64,000 bases of DNA. It comes from Turnera subulata. Lineage: Eukaryota > Streptophyta > Magnoliopsida > Malpighiales > Passifloraceae. Shown here in pieces: positions 23,061-34,702 of the stretch. The first letter of the stretch is position 1, and each line of letters begins with the position of its first letter. The DNA lies in the NCBI GenBank assembly GCA_028386065.3, contig JAKUCV010001068.1, forward strand, positions 472,935 to 536,934. Direction: 5' to 3'. A program made the position numbers and the translations under genes. Under the pieces are notes generated by a model, which was not told the DNA's origin, made no database searches, and saw only the letters and a list, made by a program, of their open reading frames with translations.

Positions 23061-24193
23061 TGTGAACACCCCAAATTTGATCCACTGATATTTTATTGAA
23101 TTATAAATATGTTATTGTCTATAGATCGATGAGATGATTCGATCCTTAGGTGAAATGTGTTTGTAATTCAATAGAGTATTAATGTTTTATTAATTCGGAT
23201 TTTTTTGGTACAATTAACTTGGAATTATTGAGATGATTTAATTCTGAGTTTGGTGTATTTAAAGGTTTGAAATTAATAAATTGTGGATATTTAATTGTTT
23301 TAGGCCTTTTAATTATTTTTGTACCCAATTGAGATGATTTTGGGTATTTGAATGAGTTACGGGCTTAGACCAATTAAATATGGATCCTCCAGCAATATTG
23401 GCCCATCAAAAGCACTGAGCTTAGTGGCCTTTTAGTCTGAATTTCGTCAAGAAATTCGGATTAAAATAATTCCTTATTTATTTTTGGTGTTTATGGTATG
23501 TAGAGTGGAGTGAGGAGGAGGAAAATTAAATTAGGAAGAAGGGTGTGGGTAGGCTACAAGTTAGGAGGTTCTCTGGAGCTGAAAACAGGCGAAAAACCAT
23601 TTTGGAAGGTATGGGAATCAAGCTGGGCCGGAGTAATGAGAATCGGAACTGGAAAGGAGAGAACGGGAAAGGAAACAGGTGCCTACGGACATGGCGACAT
23701 GACCACCAGCACCTGGCAGGCTTGGAGAGATGACCGCCAGCACGTGGCAGACATCGCGAGATGACCGCCGGCACTTGGCGGGCTTCGCTCCCAGTGTTGG
23801 CAGTTTTTCGATCTATTCCTTTTTTACTTGATCTAGGGTATCTACTGTTTGTTCTAGGGTTTCAATCCTAATCCTTAGATCAGCACCACGTTCAGACCCC
23901 TAGAGCACTATAAATAAGATCCCTATTCACCCTCAAAACTCACCAATTCTCTCCCTTCTCCCTCTATACACACATAAGCTAGGTGCTTGGGAAAACTCTC
24001 TAATTATGAGAAATAATACCAAGACTTAGAAATCGAAATTCTGGAGGAATTTCATGGAGAGGAGTAGCAAGGAGTCAGTAGCAGCATGAGGTCAAGAAGA
24101 AATGAGGAAGGAGGCAGATTTGAGCAAACCGTTGGAGGAAAAGTGCTAAACCCGAGAGGAAGGATCCAGTGAAGGCAGTCTCAGTTTAAGAGA
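23061..24193 (+). mobile_element. E5 5' LTR, 3'-truncated
   Basis: It starts TGTGAACACCCCAAATTTG and is collinear with the E5 3' LTR (51578-51848, 58947-59465, 61078 onward), including the TGACCGCC array (23690-23785) and TATAAATA (23909-23916). It breaks off near 24193 inside 'ggcagtctcagt', where the 3' LTR copy continues. A deletion removed the LTR tail and primer binding site, because leader sequence follows at once. Confidence 0.75.
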
Positions 24194-26166
24194 TTATGTG
24201 CAATCATTGATGAATATATGCTTTTTGTTTGTCATGTATATGCCTTGCATTCACGGATTATGTTGTGAAGCTTCTACCATAAGAGGGTGAGGGGATCCTG
24301 GTCCGGTACATATCGTCCTACGGGGTTATCGGCCAGAGTGAACCCATTTCTCACCGTTTAGCAATGATAGGGGTTAATAGGTCAGCGACCTCACGTGGCG
24401 TCCTACGTCACATGTGAGTAGACCAAGCTATCCCTTAGCGACGGTTCTTTAGCCCCCAAACAGCTGCATACCCTGAGCATCTCATGCATGATAAATCAAT
24501 AGGTGGTACTTGTATTTGGGTGATGAATGTTCATTCGTGTTGTATATATGTGTTGTGTTTTCTTTTACTTGAGTCTATGCATGCTTAGTAGTGTCACCAA
24601 GGGAAAACAAAAAAAAAACTAGAAAAACCAAAAAAAGAGATGTTTGGGCATTGTGTAATCGGGACCGCCGTAATAACTCTGCAAAGGGTATAAAATTGTG
24701 TGGCGCAAATTGAAGAGTCTAGAAAAACACACTCCTCTCTATAGGTCTACAGACAAGTATTGATGATGATTTTCGATGTTGGTTCTCTAGTAGTCGGTCT
24801 ACCTTGTTTTTGGAAATCCATGTTTGCATGCATTGAATATCGCATCACATGTTTTTTTAAAAAAACATCGAGCCAAGGTGTGTCGTTTTCGAAGTCTCTA
24901 TCCTTCTTGAAACTCGAGTTTTCTCAAAAAGAAAAGATTACTTTGCAAATGTATTCTATCCTAATTCCCCACAAAGTGCTTTTGAGGTAAGACAAAGCTT
25001 AAGCCTAGGATTCTCGATGACCATGAACTTTATCACAGGAGATTCGAACCCCTAGGACACCACGGGAGAGTAATGCCTTGATTGGAAGGAGATGATAAAG
25101 AGACTAAAGAGTAACGCTGCATCCCGAAGACGACAATCCTACGGGTATACGATAGGCAATAAGATCATGGAGGCATTGGGAGTCGTGGATGTATCCTAAG
25201 GTAAGAGGTGGGAAGTAGGGAAAGGCAATGACGAGGCACAAAATTTTTGGGCTTTCTTCCAAGAAGGAAGATGTGAGCCCCAATTTCTATTTATGAACTG
25301 AGTTAATAAGCGAGCCGAGGAGCAAAACCCACAAGCCGAGTTGATGAGTAGAGGATTATGAGCTGAGCCGATGAGTCGAGACATTGCCACTGGGCCTTCT
25401 CCTTGAGAGGGAGATGTAAGCCCCGAATTTTATTGTAAGCTAAGCCAAAGAACCGAGATGAGTCGACCCGATCCAAGTGGCCTTCTGATGGGAAAAAACG
25501 TAAGTCCCAATTCTAGGGAGAAACAATGAAGAAAATCACAAGGAGAGGATAAGGTGAGATGAGGTACGGTGAGGAGACAAGGAGATGAGGAGAGTCGACG
25601 TTTGGACCTTCTCATGAGAGGCGACGCAAGTCTTGATTTTTTTGGAGGGAGGAAAGGACCATAGGGTATGAGATGACGATGATGGAAGTGGCAGTGAAAT
25701 GATGAGATGGTGATGACACGAGGTGACAAAGGTGATGCATTCCAGGACCAAACATGTTACTCATGCGCCGAATACGGGAGGCGATGACCAAGAATTGGGG
25801 AGGCCGTGCATTTACCTTTTAGAGTTTGGAAGTTGAGTTAGCCATAATTTGCTAGCAGTCAACACTGTCATCATTTTACTTTGATTTTCACATGAGGAAT
25901 AAAATCTTGATTTTCTTATCTCTTGTGTTTATGTGGCAAATTGATTGTGTATGACTTCATGAGATTCCATTGGATCACTTTAGGGGACCATAAAATGAAC
26001 TATGAAAACCTTATTCTTTGGGTGAAATCCAAACACTTACCTACATTCCATCAACCTTAGCCGACTCCAAACGCTTACCCTCACCAACCTTCAAACATAT
26101 GCCGCTTCTAGCCTTTTGACACCCTTCCAACCTGACCTCCATGTTGACATTTACCTTGAACACTTG
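24194..26166 (+). other. E5 interior, part 1
   Basis: The first ~860 bp match the Tat/Ogre leader seen at 14310-15180. The rest holds four degenerate copies of a motif of the form 'ggccttctc...gagagg...gtaagcccc' (near 25247, 25391, 25470 and 25603). No coding gene is supported; frames here are short and low-complexity. The piece ends with ACTTG (26162-26166), the TSD of the next insertion. Confidence 0.6.
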
Positions 26167-27691
26167 TGAAACACCCGTGTCCCAATTTTACAATAAAATA
26201 CTTAAACACAAGGAAATTACCAAAATACCCCTGAGACCCAGGACACGAAAACCAATATCAAAATATTATCTGGAAAGAAATTCTTAATATTCCGAGATGT
26301 CATAAAGAACAAAAAAATCCAGCTTAACAAGCCTCAAATCAACCCGGCATCCTGCCGATACATCATCAAATACCAAATCCCGGCAACCCGCCGATAAAGT
26401 AATCGAAATCAAGATGACATCTCATCAAAATCCAATGCAGCGGAAGATAAAGATTAAATAAAACAAAAGTAGAAAATGATATGCAATTCGGCTCTATGGA
26501 TCCAACCGGGAAATGAAGCACAGCTACCTGCTGGGATATCCACGTCCGCACTCCGGGAAAAGAAGAAAGAGGCTGCACGCTAACTAAGAGTCTGAAAAAC
26601 AATATTGGCGATTATGTGAGTCGCCTACTCAGTGAGCAGTATAAATCTAATTATGTAGGTGCGCAAAGCAAGTCCAAAAGGAAAGAAGAGAAACAAGACA
26701 TGTATGCAGACATACAATAACCAGTACTAACATGCCAACAACATACAAGCATACAATTTATATTATACTTCCGTTTGTGTATTAAGTTTTATTATTATAT
26801 TTATTATTCAGGGCCCTCTACTGTGTGTATTGAGCTCGGTCCCGTCTCATGAGACAACCAGGCATAAGCCCAATAAAACCAGGCACGAAGCCCAAACATA
26901 TCCATAGAGAGAGAGAGAGAGACAGAGAGAAAGAGGGAGGTAGAAAGGGGGAGGTAGAAGGAAGGGGGTAGAACCGGTCATCACAGACCTATATGCTAAA
27001 TCGCATATCACATGCTATCCCGCATGCGAACCCGAGGGGTATCACTTCCCGCTCGAACCAACCGGTCATCAGCACACAGTAGCCTATCTTCTACTGTTCA
27101 TTATTCTTTTCACAAATTATGAGCTCATGTGTGCCAAGAGTTGTGATCTAACAGGGTTGTGTGAATAATCAACTCAATCAAATATCCGGGTCTCCGACCC
27201 ACAGTACATCACACAAATCACCCAAAATCACTCCACAAGTTATATTCCATAACAATCCAAAAATCATGCTCATAAGCAAATTGTAACACATAGGCACACA
27301 ATACGGATCCCAGCATGTTAGCAAACAGGGCATGCAACTCAAACAGGCCAATCTAACAAGCTCATGCATACAAACATAAAAAGATATATAAAGTTACCGC
27401 AACGTCGATTGTCCGGTGGAGCTTTCCCCAAGACAGATCCTCCAGCTTCCGAGGTATTACCCGTGCCTGAATACCGGCACACACAATAATTATAAAACAA
27501 TTACAGTCAAACCGTGCATGCTTGATAACTAAATGCTCAACCGAGTTAAACCCGTCCCTAGCTAGCCATTTATGTAATTTCCGGGTCTAAGCCCGACAAG
27601 GTGTTCTCTCACCTAAACTCCGAATATCGGGACCTAAGGTTCACCGGGCTCAAGCCCAACTAAGTCCATAAGTAGTTCCCTGGGCCCATGG

Positions 27692-29833
27692 TGTAACGCC
27701 CCGGATTTTCATAAGTTGATTTTCGGAATTTTCGGAATTTTTATTCCAATTTTGCCCTTGAGGTATTTTCGAGTTTTAGTCGCGGAAATAAATAATTATG
27801 CCTTGGAAATGTCAATTTTAAGTTGGTATTGTTCATGGTTCGGGTCCTGTGGGAAACGGATTCGAGATCGGGGTGAAACGCGATGTTTAACGTGGTTTCT
27901 ATTGAAACTACGTCGTTTTGGAAAAGAAAAAAAAATGAGGGCGCGTTGACCAGGCAGGGGGTTGACCGTGCCTAAGCGGACGACGGGTCGTCCACTAGGG
28001 CGGCCAACCCTAGCCCGATCTCCCTTTTTCTTCTCTTCTTCTCTTTCCTCTTTCTTTCTCTTTTCTCCTTGCCGTCGCTCCTACCTTCCTTCTCCTTCTT
28101 CCTCTCTCTCTTTCTCTCTCTCTCACTCTCCCTCTCGTCATCATCAACACCCCACCTTCCTTTCCTCCGGCCGCTGTACCCTCCTACCTTCCTTCTTTAC
28201 CCACTTACTCGACCTCCTCTCCTTCTTAACGAAGCGCCGCCGCCGTCTACCATCACTCCACGCCGCCACCACCATTGTTGCAGAGTGGATTCAGGTCGCC
28301 GCCGTTGTTGCCTTGGTCGGGTAAGCTTCCGACCTGTTTTCCCTCTTCCTCTTTTAATTTCTTCTTCTTCTCGGGTTCGGATTTTCTTCTTGGCTTATGT
28401 GGTGGTTGTTGTTGTGTCGGGGTGTGTTGCTTAGTTTGTGGACGGTGGTCGGTGTGTTGGTTTGTGTTTTGCTGGTGGTTTCTGCTAGATTGCGGCTGCG
28501 GGTCTGTGTTGCAGGGTGGTGGTGTTGTCGGTGCCCTTTCGGACAGTGGGTTGCTTGGTTCGGGTTCGGATCTGTTTTGGGAAAAGCTCCACAGGACAAT
28601 CGTCGTTGAGGTGACTTTATACGTATTTTTATGTTTGTATGCATGAGCCTGTCGGATTGGTCTGTTTGAGTTGCATGCCTGTTTGCTAACATGCTGTGAT
28701 CCGTATTGTGTGCCTAAATGTACTATTTGCTTAAAAGCATGATATTTGGATTGTTATGGAATATAACATGTGGAGTGATTTTGGGTGTTTGTGTGATGTA
28801 CTGTGGGTTGGAGACCCGGATATTTGATTGAGTTGATTATTCAGACAACCCTGTTAGATCACAACTCTTGGCACACATAAACACATAACTTGTGAATAAA
28901 GATAATGTACAGTAGAAGATAGGCTACTGTGTGCTGATGACCGGTTGGTTCGAGCGGGAAGTGATACCCATCGGGTTTGCATGCGGGATAGCATGTGATA
29001 TGCGGATTTGCATATGGGTCTGTAATGACCGGTTCTACCTCCCTCCTTCTACCTCCCCCTCTCTACCTCCCTCTTTCTCTCTCTCTCTCTCTCTCTCTCT
29101 ATGGATATGTTTGGGCTTCGTGCCTGGTTTTATTTGGGCTTATGCCTGGTTGTCTCATGAGACGGGACCGAGCTCGACGCACACAGTAGGGGGCCCTGAA
29201 TAATAAATTATAACAAGAAAACTTAACACACAACAGATGGAGAGTAATGAACTGTTTGCTTGAATGACTTGGCATGTTAGTACTGGTTGTTGTATGTTTG
29301 CGTACTTGTCTTGTTTCTCTTCTTTCCTTTCGAACTTGTTTCTGCACACCTACATAATTAGATTTATACTGCTCACTGAGTAGGCGACTCACATAATCGT
29401 CAACGTTGTTTTTCAGACTCTTAGGTAGCCTGCAGTCACTTCCTACCCTTCCAGAGTACGGACGTGGTTATCTCAGCAGGTAGCTGTGCCTCTTCTCCCG
29501 GTTGGATCCATTGAGCCGACTTGCATTTCATTTTTACTTTGTTTTTATTTTATCTTCATGTTCAGCTGCATTGGATTTTGTTGAGATGTCATCTTGATTT
29601 TGATTACTTTATCGGCGGGTTGCCGGGATCTGGTAATTGATGATGTATCGGCAGGATGCCGGGTTAACTCATGTCTTGATAGGCCGGTTTGATTTTATTG
29701 TTTATGACATCTCGTTTTATTAAGGATTTTGGATAATGTTTGGCATTGGGTTTCGTGTCCTGTGTTTCGGGGTATTTTGGTAATTCCCATGAGTTTAAGT
29801 AGTTTATTATAAAATTGGGACACGGGTGTTTCA
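27692..29833 (+). mobile_element. E2 5' LTR with internal deletion
   Basis: It runs from TGTAACGCCCCGG to GGGTGTTTCA, 2142 bp. It is collinear with the 3' LTR except that 925 bp (35579-36503 in the 3' copy) are missing at GGATC (28568-28572). GGATC flanks the missing segment in the 3' LTR (35579 and 36504). A (CT)n tract ends at 29100. Protein-like frames in the CT-rich and GT-rich parts (28000-28650) are not believed. Confidence 0.9.
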
Positions 29834-29850
29834 GCTTGGTAGCGGAGCAG
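29834..29850 (+). other. E2 primer binding site
   Basis: 'gcttggtagcggagcagg' directly follows the LTR. TGGTAGCGGAGC resembles the common initiator-Met site TGGTATCAGAGC with three differences. The copia element has a comparable TGATAGCGGAGC beside its 5' LTR. Confidence 0.6.
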
Positions 29851-29978
29851 GCTTCAGATCCTTGGTTTTAAAAAGTGTTTTAAACCTTGTTTTCAAAGTG
29901 ATTTCTGTGTTTAAGCCTGTTTCCGGATTATGACTTAAAAAGTGTTTTTGACTCATTTGCATTCATATAGGCGTTGAT

Positions 29979-31949
29979 ATGGATCACTAGGGGCAGCACA
30001 ATGCTGAGGATGACGCCGCTACTCATGTCTCCGAAAATGTGTCGGTGATGCAGGTTCCCGTTGGTCAGGGGAACAATAATGCAGCAGAGAATAATGCTGC
30101 AGGGGGAGGAGGACAGAATGTTGTGCCACCTGTGCCACTTGTTGTGGACCCAGCGTTCCAGTAGTATTAGGCCTTTTTGCAGTGGCAGCAGTTTCAGCAG
30201 CAACAGCAGGGTGCCCAGCCAGTAGCACCTGTTACAGCAGGTGGTATGGAGAGTGGATACAAACACATGGATAAGTCTGCAGTGAAGGAATTCTCAGGTG
30301 AAGAGGGCAAAGCCAAGGAGTTTGATGATTGGTTTCGCCAGGTGGAGAATGTTCTGGAGAAGTTCACCTGTGCACCTGAGCAGAGGGCTCGATTTGCGGC
30401 ACACACGTTCACGGGGTATGCATTGACATGGTGGCAGGAACTTGTGGCCAACCTACCGAAGCCTGTGGAGATGCCTTGGGAGGATTTCAAGGAGAAATTC
30501 TACAAGGAGTTCCTTACTGTTCGTTTTTTGGAGGAGCAGAAGAGGCACTTTCTTGAGGTGAAGCAGGGTCTAGATGAGACTGTATCAGCTTTCAGGATCC
30601 GGTTCAGCATCCTTCTCTCTTATGCTAGGGAGTTTGTGCCCGATGAGGTGACTAAGTGTAGATGGTTTGTTAACGGCTTACGTACAGAGTTGGCGCTAGC
30701 TGTGGCTGGTGGAGGGCACAAGACCTAGGAGGCAGTTTATGAGGCTACTTTTGATGCTGAGAGGGTTAAGTTGATCGGGAAGGAGGCTAGGATGGCCGAG
30801 CAGAGGAAGCAGTCATCTGCTTCAGGACAGAAGAGGCAGTATTCTGATGCCGGAGGTGCAGATTATTCTGGTGGACAGGGTTCTTCTTACCAGGGTTCGA
30901 AGAAGTCTCGAGGGCAGAGTTATCAGGGTGGACCAGGCAGATCCTCAGGAGGACGGTCCTATCAGTCTGGCTCTCAGGGACGGGCTTTCTCAGCACGGTT
31001 CTCAGGTGCATGCTAGTATTGCAATAAGCTGGGACACCAGAAGTCATCTTGCTACAAGTGGATTAAGGATATTGGTGGCAGTGGTTCCCAGTATACTGTG
31101 CAGAGTTCTGTGGCTAGTGGTGCTGTTTCTTCTGGTCCGAACAGGGGTGGCGGACAACAGGGCCGAGGTCGTGGGGGTTCTGGAGCTCCGAAATGCGGAG
31201 GTGCGACTCAGTCTGCTGCAGCTCCTAGGGTTTATGCCATCACCCGGGAGGAGGCTGCTGATGCTCCAGAGGTTATAGCAGGTACCTTTATGGTTTTTGG
31301 TCAGTATGCACATGCTTTAGTTGATCCAGGTTCAACACACTCTTTTGTATCACATGCATTCATGACTACTCATAACATAGAAGATGATAATCTTAGTAGA
31401 CCCTTGATAGTTCGTTTACCCACTAGAGATATAGTAGTTGTTGATCGAGTCTGTAAAGATGTATCGATAGAGTATGATAGTGAGAGTTTCCCTTCTGATC
31501 TTGCTGTCATGGACTTGGGAGAGTTTGATGTTATCTTAGGCATGGATTGGTTGTCCAGACACCAGGCTGTAGTTGATTGTCGGGCCAGGGAAGTGTCCTT
31601 ATCTTCTCTGTTGGGGCGTAGATTGGTGTTAGTTGGGGAGCGAAGTGCCCTATCGACATGTTGTATCTCGGCCATCCAAGCTTTCAGGATGATTCGAGAG
31701 GGTTGTGATGCCTTTCTAGCTCATGTGGTGGATTCTTCGGTACCAGTATCTGGAGTGGAGGATATCCCTATTGTTCGGGAGTTTCCTGATGATTTACCTG
31801 GGTTGCCTCCGGAGCGGGAGGTGGAGTATACAGTTGACTTGGTACCGGGAGTTGCATCTATTTCTATACCGCCCTACAGAATGGCTCCGACAGAACTTCA
31901 GGAGTTGAAGAAACAACTGGAGGAGTTGTTGGAAAAAGGGTTTTATTAG
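29979..31949 (+). pseudogene. gag: E2 gag and protease
   Basis: The start is the ATG at 29979, about 145 bp after the LTR, with the whole stretch in a single frame. A Gln-rich leader precedes the gag capsid-like domain (about 30270-30720: KEFSGEEGKAKEFDDWF, WWQELVA). A basic Ser/Gly linker and zinc knuckle follow (31011-31052, CX2CX4HX4C with its Trp codon now TAG), then protease with ALVDPGSTHSFVS (about 31315-31355) and ILGMDWL. Stops lie at 29988, 30162, 30168, 30726 and 31014. The frame ends near 31949 by a frameshift in a G/T run just before RT. Confidence 0.9.
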
Positions 31950-33651
31950 ACCGAGCATCTCACCCTAGGGTGCCCTGGTCTTGTTTGTGAAGAAGAAGGA
32001 TGGCAGTATGCGGATGTGTGTGGACTATAGGCAGTTGAACAAGGTGACTGTAAAGAACAAGTATCCTTTGCCCAGGATCAATGACTTGTTCGATCAGTTG
32101 CAGGGTGCATCTGTATTCTCGAAGATTTACTTGCGATCTGGGTACCATCAGGTTCGGATTCCAGAGCAAGACATACCGAAGACTGCATTCTGCACTCGGT
32201 ATGGTCATTATGAGTTTGTGGTTGTTCCATTCGGGCTGACGAATGCACCGGCAGTGTTCATGTGTATGATGCCGCAGGTCTTCCATGAATTTCTGGACCG
32301 GTTTGTGGTAGTGTTCATTGATGATATCTTGGTCTACTCGAGTAGTAAGGCCGAACATGAGGACCACTTGAGACAGATTTTGCAGAGGTTGAGAGAAGAA
32401 CAACTCTATGCCAAGCTCAGCAACTGTGAGTTTTGGTTGGATGAGGTCGCGTTTCTTGGACATATTGTGTCCGGTGAGGGCATTATGGTGGATCCGGCCA
32501 AGATTAAGGTAGTCATGGATTGGGAGCCACCAAAGAGTGTATCTGAGATACGGTGTTTTCTTGGACTTGCTGGTTACTACCTGAGGTTCATTGAGGGTTT
32601 TTCCTTAATAGCGGGTCCCATGACTAAGCTGTTGAGGAAAAACTGTACTTTTGCTTGGGATGACCGTTGTCAGAAGAGTTTTGAGGAGTTGAAGAGTCGG
32701 TTGACTTCTGCACCGGTTTTGACTGTTCCGAGACCCGGAGTGGAGTACACGGTATTCAGTGATGCTTCTGGTCTGGGCTTGGGATGTGTTTTGATGCAGG
32801 AGGGTCGGGTGATTGCTTATGCCTTCAGGCAGTTGAGAACTCACGAGAGGAACTATCCGACCCATGATCTGGAGTTAGCTGCTGTGATCTTTGCTTTGAA
32901 GATCTGGAGACACCATCTATACGGTGAGAAGTGTCGGATTTTCACAGACCACAAGAGTTTGAAGTACATCATGACCCAAAGGGAGCTTACTATGAGGCAG
33001 AGACGCTGGATTGAGCTTCTGAAGGACTATGATTGTACTATCGATTACCATCCGGGCAAGGCCAATGTTGTGGCAGATGCATTGAGCCGGAAGAGAGTGG
33101 TTTCTGCGGATGAGGACCCAGTTTCTTATGCTTTGCCTTCCTTGGTGGAGCTGAGGTCGTTGGATGCACAGTTGGAGGTGGATGTTACTGGGGCGTTGTT
33201 AGCCAGTTTGAGCATCCGACCGACCTTGCGGGATAAGATCATGGAGTTGCAGTATGGTGATCCTCATTTAGTAGAGTTGAGGGATAAGGCTCTCGGTGGA
33301 GAGAGTTCTAGTTTCTATATCCGGGAGGATGGTGCTTTGATGACCGGTGATCGGTTGTGTGTTCCGGATGTTGATGATTTGAGGAGATGGATCATGGATG
33401 AAGCGCATAACGCGCCGTATGCTATGCATCCGGGTAGCACCAAAATGTACCAGAACTTGAAGAGTCATTATTGGTGGCCCGGGATGAAGAAAGATGTTGC
33501 GGAGTTTGTGGCTCGTTGTATGACTTGTCACCAAGTGAAAGCCGAGCATCAGGCTCCTGCCGGCAAGTTGAGATCTTTGACTATTCTGCAGTGGAAGTGG
33601 GAATATATCACTATGGACTTTGTTATCGGGTTACCGAGGACCCGTTGTTGA
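31950..33651 (+). pseudogene. pol: E2 reverse transcriptase, RNase H and integrase N-terminal part
   Basis: From 31981 the frame is open for 556 codons. RT shows [16 protein letters not shown] and catalytic FIDD (32314-32325). RNase H shows [19 protein letters not shown] and ADALSRK (about 32750-33090). The integrase HHCC region ([24 protein letters not shown]) precedes [12 protein letters not shown] at 33649-33651 interrupts the core where E1 has CGA. The RT N-terminus is in the preceding frame, so one shift near 31950 separates it from the protease. Confidence 0.92.
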
Positions 33652-34650
33652 CATGATGCCATCTGGGTCATTGTTGACAGGTTGACCAAGTCAGCTCATT
33701 TCCTACCGATTCAGCAGACGGATACAATGGATAAGCTTGCGAGGTTGTATGTCTCGGATATTGTCCGTCTACATGGGGTTCCATTATCCATTGTGTCGGA
33801 CAGGGATCCGAGGTTTACTTCCCACTTCTGGAAGAGTATACAGTCAGCTTTGGGTACTAAGCTGAATTTCAGTACTGCATTCCATCCGCAGACCGATGGA
33901 CAGTCAGAGAGGACTATACAGACGCTAGAGGATATGCTTAGAGCATGTGTGCTCAATTTCAGTGGTTCATGGGATGAGACATTACCGTTAGTTGAGTTTG
34001 CCTACAACAACGGGTATCACTCTAGTATCGGTATGGCGCCATATGAGGCTTTGTATGGGCGGAAGTGTCGTAGTCCGATCTGTTGGGATGAGGAAGGTCT
34101 GAGACAGGTGATTGGTCCGGACCTAGTCCAGGAGACTGTCGATCAGATCGAAGTGGTTAAGCAGTGCATGAGAGCTGCTCAGGACCGACAAAGGAGTTTT
34201 GCCGATAAGCATCGTCAGGAGATGGAGTACAATGTAGGTGACAGAGTTTTCCTCCGTGTTGCTCCCTGGAGAGGTGTTATCCGGTTTGGGAGGAAGGGCA
34301 AGTTGAGCCCTCGTTATATTGGTCCTTATGAGATCATGGAGCGGATTGGTCCGCTGGCCTACAGGTTGGCTTTACCGGAGGAGCTGTCGCGCATACATGA
34401 TGTATTCCATGTTTCGATGCTGAGGCGTTATCGATCTGATCCTAGTCATGTTGTATCCCCGACAGAGGTGGAGGCTTCTGAGGATTTGACTTATGTCGAG
34501 GAGCCGGTGGAGATTTTGGCTCAGGAGGTGCGGCAGTTGCGGAGTCGTACCATTCCTATGGTTCGGGTTAGATGGAGCCGTCATTCCCCGAATGAGGCTA
34601 CTTGAGAGATTGAGTCCCATATGCGGGAACAGTATCCCCATTTGTTTTGA
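33652..34650 (+). pseudogene. pol: E2 integrase core, C-terminal region and chromodomain
   Basis: It is in the same frame as the preceding part. The catalytic core continues with SDRDPRFTS and [10 protein letters not shown] (the DDE glutamate region), a GPYEI C-terminal module, and a chromodomain-like tail (about 34390-34640; [12 protein letters not shown]). TGA at 34603 replaces a Trp codon present in E1. The natural stop is TGA at 34648-34650, about 50 bp before the 3' LTR. Confidence 0.9.
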
Positions 34651-34688
34651 TGTTTCATATCTTGTAATTTCGAGGACGAAATTTTTTT

Positions 34689-34702
34689 AACTGGGGTAGA
34701 AC
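34689..34702 (+). other. E2 polypurine tract
   Basis: 'aactggggtagaac' directly precedes the LTR start TGTAACGCCCTGG at 34703, matching the E1 tract. Confidence 0.75.

Noticed and set aside
28069..28434. Long Ser/Leu/Pro-rich frames in the E2 5' LTR (repeated at 35012-35812)
   Set aside because: They follow the CT-rich LTR segment in several frames at once, lie before gag and have no domain. They are compositional artefacts.
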